Assembly: GCF_914767665.1 (NCBI RefSeq)
Contig: NC_059505.1
Coordinates: forward strand, 28,455,506 to 28,519,505
Origin: Harmonia axyridis
Lineage: Eukaryota; Arthropoda; Insecta; Coleoptera; Coccinellidae
DNA: 64,000 bases
Reading direction: 5' to 3'
The translations under genes were made by a program, and so were the position numbers. The notes below the pieces were generated by a model, which worked only from the letters and a program-made list of their open reading frames with translations, searched no databases and had not been told where the DNA came from. This document shows, one piece after another, positions 59,270-64,000 of the stretch. Each line of letters starts with the position of its first letter. Within the stretch, counting starts at the first letter, position 1.

Positions 59270-60094
59270 ATTTCAACCAATGAGTTGATGCAAACATATA
59301 CATCTCGCTGCTATAATACAGTCAATTCTTCCCTCTGCGAGCGATCTACATAGTATCAGATCATTTTTTTATACATGTCAAAATTAATCTGTATAATTTT
59401 TCGACCTCTTTTTCACCAGTGGAATATCACGTCGTTTTATTGTGAAAGAAAAACAAATCGTTTATGCTATATTTCTCAACATAAATATTTATTAAATCAA
59501 ATCGTTTCTGATAATGGAGTATGTTGAACCAAATCAACAAAATAATAACATTAGGGATTCCTTATGAATGATCAATTGTTCTCATTTATCATTCGGCTTT
59601 TGCAGCTCAAATGAATAACACATAATAAAATCGGAGGTCAAGGATTTGAATGCAGATTTTGAAGGTCCATATCTGAGACGAATAATTGTTTATATTTGTT
59701 GCCTATTGTGATGAATATGACAGTATTCAGGTGCACAGTTATTTTCTACAATCCGGAAATGATTCCATGACGTATATTCCTCCATATTTCTATGGAAGTG
59801 TTTATTGTATTTCGCCTCATTTTGAGTGATACAGATTAAATGGTAGATTATACCGCCAGTCGGTAATGATACGTATTTATCAACGAACCGAGTCGAGGGA
59901 GTAATGTTATTGTTACGAGGTAATAACAGCTATGATTACCAGTAGTATAGGTACTCCACTTTATCCATGATAAACTAACAAATATGGGATTTTTTATGAT
60001 ATTTTTTGGTCAATAACATGAAAATTAGTAGAATTAATAGAGTGTAGTAAACTGTTTTGAGAAGATGCATAAATATGTAGTTATTTGTTTTACT
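59270..60094. other. No gene seen
   Basis: AT-rich. No coding or repeat structure was recognised beyond short inverted repeats near 59900. Confidence 0.35.
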
Positions 60095-60560
60095 AGGCAG
60101 CAAAGTAGTAGATTGACTGCCGCGGCCGATAGTTCAGCCAAGCCAGTAAATTTGCTGCAGAATGGAAGATATAATTTTTCGTCGATTTTTTATAATGATG
60201 ATATATCATGTAGGATATTGTATTTGCAAATTATTTCAATTCCCACAATCTTTTTATTTGTTCTGTAGGGATAAATTAAAACGAAATTTGATAGAAATCG
60301 CAATTGTTGAAATGGTTGGTTGCTATGGAAATGTATAAGTGCATGATAATTATAGTTTGACAAATTATGAAATATCTCACACTTTCTTGGAAAAATATCG
60401 GATATATTCAAATTATGGACAGTGCTAGCGACTTAGAAGTACTTACTCCAACAGAAATAAGGGAGGTGGCTGAAAATATTGATTGTCAGAAAATGTCGAA
60501 TTTTTTATTCGCATTGAGAATAATCATTTTGCTGCCTAGGCAGGAAAAGTAATACTTTGC
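60095..60560. repeat. Possible foldback element
   Basis: TACTAGGCAGCAAAGTA at 60092-60108 is mirrored by TTTTGCTGCCTAGGCAG near 60527-60543. The right side also carries GGAAAAGTAATACTTTGC. The interior is unique and AT-rich. Confidence 0.4.
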
Positions 60561-60564
60561 TGAT

Positions 60565-61465
60565 TCATATGTTTCCGCAAAACTAATCGGAGAAAAATGT
60601 AGTTCCTCGTTAATATTTTGTACTCAAGTCAGAAAAATAGCTCAGTAGATCACGAAAAATTTGTTAGTTAAATGGTTGCTGCTCTCTCACACCGATTTCG
60701 GACAATTTATCTTTAGTTACTTTCGTCGTTTTAGGGATAAGGTATTTCACAAATATTTATTTATGTGTAAAAATTAAGCGGCTCTTCAAAGGTTTCTAGG
60801 TCAGGTTTACCTTTACACAACAAACTCTTTTGAAAAAATTCCAACTATTAGTTTCAACTTTATTTTGAAATTTGGATCCGATCTCTGAAATGGAAAACTA
60901 TGATACGATTTTCGCAACTGTAATACCTACTAAAACTAATAACAAAAACACATAAATCCACAAATGAGGACAGGCTCGTCATTATTATTATTAAGACCGA
61001 ATAGAAATCTCATTTCAATTTTCTTTTTGTTTGGTTTCGTTGTCAGGTATTCTTATTTTGGAAATAATTACTGCTTGCAAGGAGGATTGTTTAAAGACAG
61101 AGATGAAAAAGATTGTAGTCTTCAATAAAGCGCGGAAAGCGTAATTTACACGAATGGGGTTGGACAGAGTTAAATTCTATTCATCTTTGATTTTTCCAAT
61201 TAATTATTTAAATTTTTGATATAATTTCTCTGACTGATTGAATTTTCGTCCTGTTTCATATTTCATCTATTGCATTAAACGTATTTTTAAATTTTGTTTG
61301 TTGAAAAAGTGAAGAAGATTTAGATGTTCCCTAATGCGGTATTATTTTTCTTAAAAGATGATTAAGGAGTATCTTTTGTGTTCGGAGATTCTGATGTCTT
61401 CCAGATAGCAACTTATTTGTCCAATATATGTGGCTGAACAGTCGACCCCAAGCAAGCACTCTAAG
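60565..61465. other. No gene seen
   Basis: AT-rich with no recognised feature. Confidence 0.35.
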
Positions 61466-61584
61466 GGCCGATATTATAAAGGATAACCGAAGGTTCAACC
61501 GTTGCGTCAACTATCAAATTCGTTACTAGAAATACGGAATTTGGTAGTTCAACCGTCAGTTATCCTTTATAATACCGGCCCTAA
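61466..61584. mobile_element. Small MITE, copy 2 (~116 bp)
   Basis: AGGGCCGATATTATAAAGGA to TCCTTTATAATACCGGCCCT folds end to end, with TA flanking both sides. The central ATCAAATTCG/CGGAATTTGGTAG stem matches copy 1 at 57.5 kb. The left-arm central block has lost a few bases. Confidence 0.85.
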
Positions 61585-61798
61585 GCGAGACAGTTTCAAC
61601 CGTAACCTAGAGTCAACCACCCACAGTCTAATGAAACCAAATCAATTATTACTCTCTACTCAATTTTATCCAATTGTGTATATCTACAAGCGTCAGGCTG
61701 ATGCAACTTGTTTGTGATTCTTGCATAAATAAACACATATTCATAAAATTAGAATTTGTGTTTCGAAACAAACAAGATATATATATTTTATAGATAAT

Positions 61799-61816
61799 GT
61801 TACTACTACTACTACT
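61799..61816. repeat. ACT trinucleotide microsatellite
   Basis: Five to six consecutive TAC/ACT units. Confidence 0.9.
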
Positions 61817-61819
61817 GAA

Positions 61820-62834
61820 AGTTACACTCTTAGTTTTTACGGAATGATATTTCATTGCATTATCTAATTTGAAAGTCATATTTATGTTTTACTCTGGTTC
61901 ATATAGTTTTGACTTGTTCTGCTAGAATTTCTTCGTAAACTATTTTGAAATATTTGTTGTTTTCCTTTTCTTCTTGTGGTCTGTGGTCATCAGGTTTTTC
62001 TTCGTTGCGAATTTTCTTTATGAATTTGGTGAGATAGTCATTTTTTCGAGGATTGATTTTATCTTAATGATGTTCTTTTCTATAAATTCTTTATTAGTTA
62101 GTTTCAAAGCTGTTCATTTTTCCAATTAATGGCGATGTTGATTTTTATTGCCAAATTGTGATTTCAGTTCTTTGAATTAGTTTGTTTACCTTATATTGGA
62201 TTGAAATTGAAGGAGTTATCGTATATCTTCCTCAAATGTATGTAAAAGGGTGTAAATAAAAAGGACAATATATTTCATACTGTCAAACAGCTTATTCACC
62301 ATTTGTACGTTACGTGCCCGTTTGACGAATTGAAAACGTTCCGAACCAGAATTGCGAGGACACATAACTAGGGTTATACCGAACGCGACAAGCGCATTTT
62401 TGCAGTTCCAACCCTTATACGAAGCATAATATGCGGACGGCTCCCCACATTTCCCAAGGGGATTTAGGTCCTTTCTGTTATCGGGCGAAGAACCCAATCG
62501 TAAACGGGCACTTCGAGGTTAACATCCTTTGACAGGAGATGGATTGAAAATTCCACCTGAGGTGGTCTGTTACACAAACACCCCGAGACCTGGTGGAACT
62601 TGTTTATGAATTCGGGCGATCAAAAGCACACAGGTTTATGTGCAGCAAACATGCTCGCATATCGGATTAAGGAAAAGTGCCCTTAATGAGTGAACTAGAG
62701 AGACAAGAGATATGTCTTTCCCTATTCACTATTAACGCTTACGCATTTGCGTACGCGTTAATAGCTCAGCTTATATTGCTCCGTTGATCTACTAGATTTC
62801 CAGTAGATTCGATCTTAATTTATATCTCTATTTT
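61820..62834. other. Unrecognised; less AT-rich segment at 62.3-62.65 kb
   Basis: A minus-strand frame at 62216-62497 contains LGKCGEPSAYYASYKGWNC, faintly like the last zinc knuckle of Jockey-type ORF1. The match is too weak to name. A perfect-looking stem, TATTAACGC...GCGTTAATA, lies at 62730-62763. Confidence 0.3.
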
Positions 62835-63764
62835 ATAGGGTGTTTTTTTCGAGGTATATAACTTTAAGTTGGCATTACTATTCAAGATGGCGACCGATGC
62901 AACAGCTGTCAAGTGATTTATTCTCAGTTTGGTTTGGCAATTCATCATGAATAGCCTGAACAACGCTTGCAAATAGTGCAATTTATTTCGAATATAATGG
63001 TTCTGTGCGGAATACGTATCGCGCACTACATCCATTTTATTTTGTTTAGCGATGAAGCGCACTTCTGGTTGAATGGCTACGTCAACAAACAAAACTGCCG
63101 CATTTGGAGTGAAGCTAATCCTCAAGTGTATGTCGAAACACCGTTACATCCAGAAAAACAGACTGTTTGGTGCGCTTTATGGGCTGATGGAATCATTGGT
63201 CCGTACTTCTTCAAAAACGATGATGGCCAGAACGTTACAGTCAATGGTGATCGGTATAGAGCCATGATTACTAACTTTTTCATTCCTGAATTGAACAACC
63301 ATGATGTCCAGGAGCTGTAGTGCCAACAAGACGGCGCAACATGTCACAAAGCTCGTGCCACAATCGATTTATTGAAAGACGTTTGGTGACCGCCTAATTT
63401 CACGTTTTGGACCTGTGAATTGGCCTCCAAGATCTTGGGATTTAACACCGCTAGACTACTTTCTACTACGTGTAAAGTCATTGGTCTATGCGGATAAGCC
63501 ACAAACCCATGTCCATTTGGAAGACAACATTCACCGTGTTATTGCCGATATACGGCCACAAATGTTGGAAAAAGTCATCAAAAATTGGGCGTCCAGATTG
63601 GACTACATCCAAGCCAACCGTGGCGGTCATATGCCAGAAATCATATTTAAAATGTAATGCCACAAGATTATCTTGCGGATAAATGAAATTCATGTCAATC
63701 GAATAATCCATCGTTGTTTTATTGCAATTTAAAGTTCTATAGCTCTAAAAAAAACACCCTTTAT
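62835..63764 (+). mobile_element. Mariner-like element, internally deleted, copy 2
   Basis: Same ends and leader as copy 1 at 48.1 kb. The N-terminus is frameshifted (a deletion near 62955). The internal deletion joins RNTYRA to HFILFSDEAHFWLNGYVNKQ, leaving about 23 bases more than in copy 1. The frame 62967-63318 runs through PEKQTVWCALWADGIIGPYF, FKNDDGQNVTVNGDRYRAMI and FFIPELNNHDVQEL to a stop replacing the Trp before QQDG. Later parts (NWPPRSWDLTPLDYF, QMLEKVIKNW, MPEIIFKM) are in other frames. Confidence 0.9.
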
Positions 63765-64000
63765 AATGAGTATTTGTGTTCTGTATGGCAGTTGATGAGA
63801 CGTCTTAACAACTGCCTCGAGCACCTAATGATGGCAAGTTACCTTGCCGAAATGCATAGTGCATAAATTAAATATATAGTGAAGTAGACCATTTATTTAT
63901 TTGTTTATACATATTATCAATAACTCAACCGATGGACTATTACTAAAATATATATTTATGTTACATATCGGTATCGCTTTTGAGTCTACCGAAGGTAATG

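Noticed and set aside
62216..62497. Zinc-knuckle protein of a Jockey-type ORF1
   Set aside because: Only one loose C...C pattern, no second knuckle, and no continuous frame.
1..64000. tRNA or rRNA genes
   Set aside because: I looked for cloverleaf-like and rRNA-like segments and saw none I could support by eye; a covariance scan would be decisive.

Overview
The window is nuclear DNA of an insect. The evidence is the set of spliced host genes (a Hakai-type E3 ubiquitin ligase, a UDP-glycosyltransferase and an equilibrative nucleoside transporter), the AT-rich composition, GT-AG introns, and a heavy load of mariner, Tc1-like, hAT and non-LTR elements. A beetle is my best guess from the style of the proteins and repeats, but the sequence does not prove the order.

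Layout. 1-2.9 kb: an uninterrupted ankyrin-repeat gene on the minus strand, followed by two small foldback repeats. 3.6-5.2 kb: a complete four-exon Hakai gene on the plus strand. 5.4-6.1 kb: a deleted mariner. 6.8-12.8 kb: a complete four-exon UGT on the plus strand, whose first intron holds a nested long-inverted-repeat element and whose third intron holds a 767 bp TA-flanked inverted-repeat element. 14.6-21.3 kb: an equilibrative nucleoside transporter on the minus strand, with eight exons read here and the start codon missing. Two transposon remnants lie in its introns. From about 21.3 kb to the end I find no convincing host gene. This stretch is a graveyard of mobile elements: foldbacks, mariner, Tc1, hAT, RTE-like and R1-like fragments, a tandem duplication of a dead mariner with a retrotransposon in only one copy, a complete-ended hAT element with an 8 bp target duplication (40.0-42.0 kb), a satellite array of about 30 units (42.3-44.2 kb), an unusually GC-rich block (44.3-44.7 kb), and several mariner-like copies.

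The host genes do not form a pathway. Hakai acts in ubiquitination and the m6A-writer complex, UGT conjugates lipophilic molecules with sugar in the ER, and ENT moves nucleosides across membranes. They are independent neighbours, each on its own promoter.

I found no dramatic new system. The most interesting items are a group of palindrome-rich non-autonomous elements built around GGAAAGT/ACTTTCC modules, an alternating two-monomer organisation in the satellite, a hammerhead-ribozyme-like signature inside the hAT, and the GC-rich island beside the satellite.
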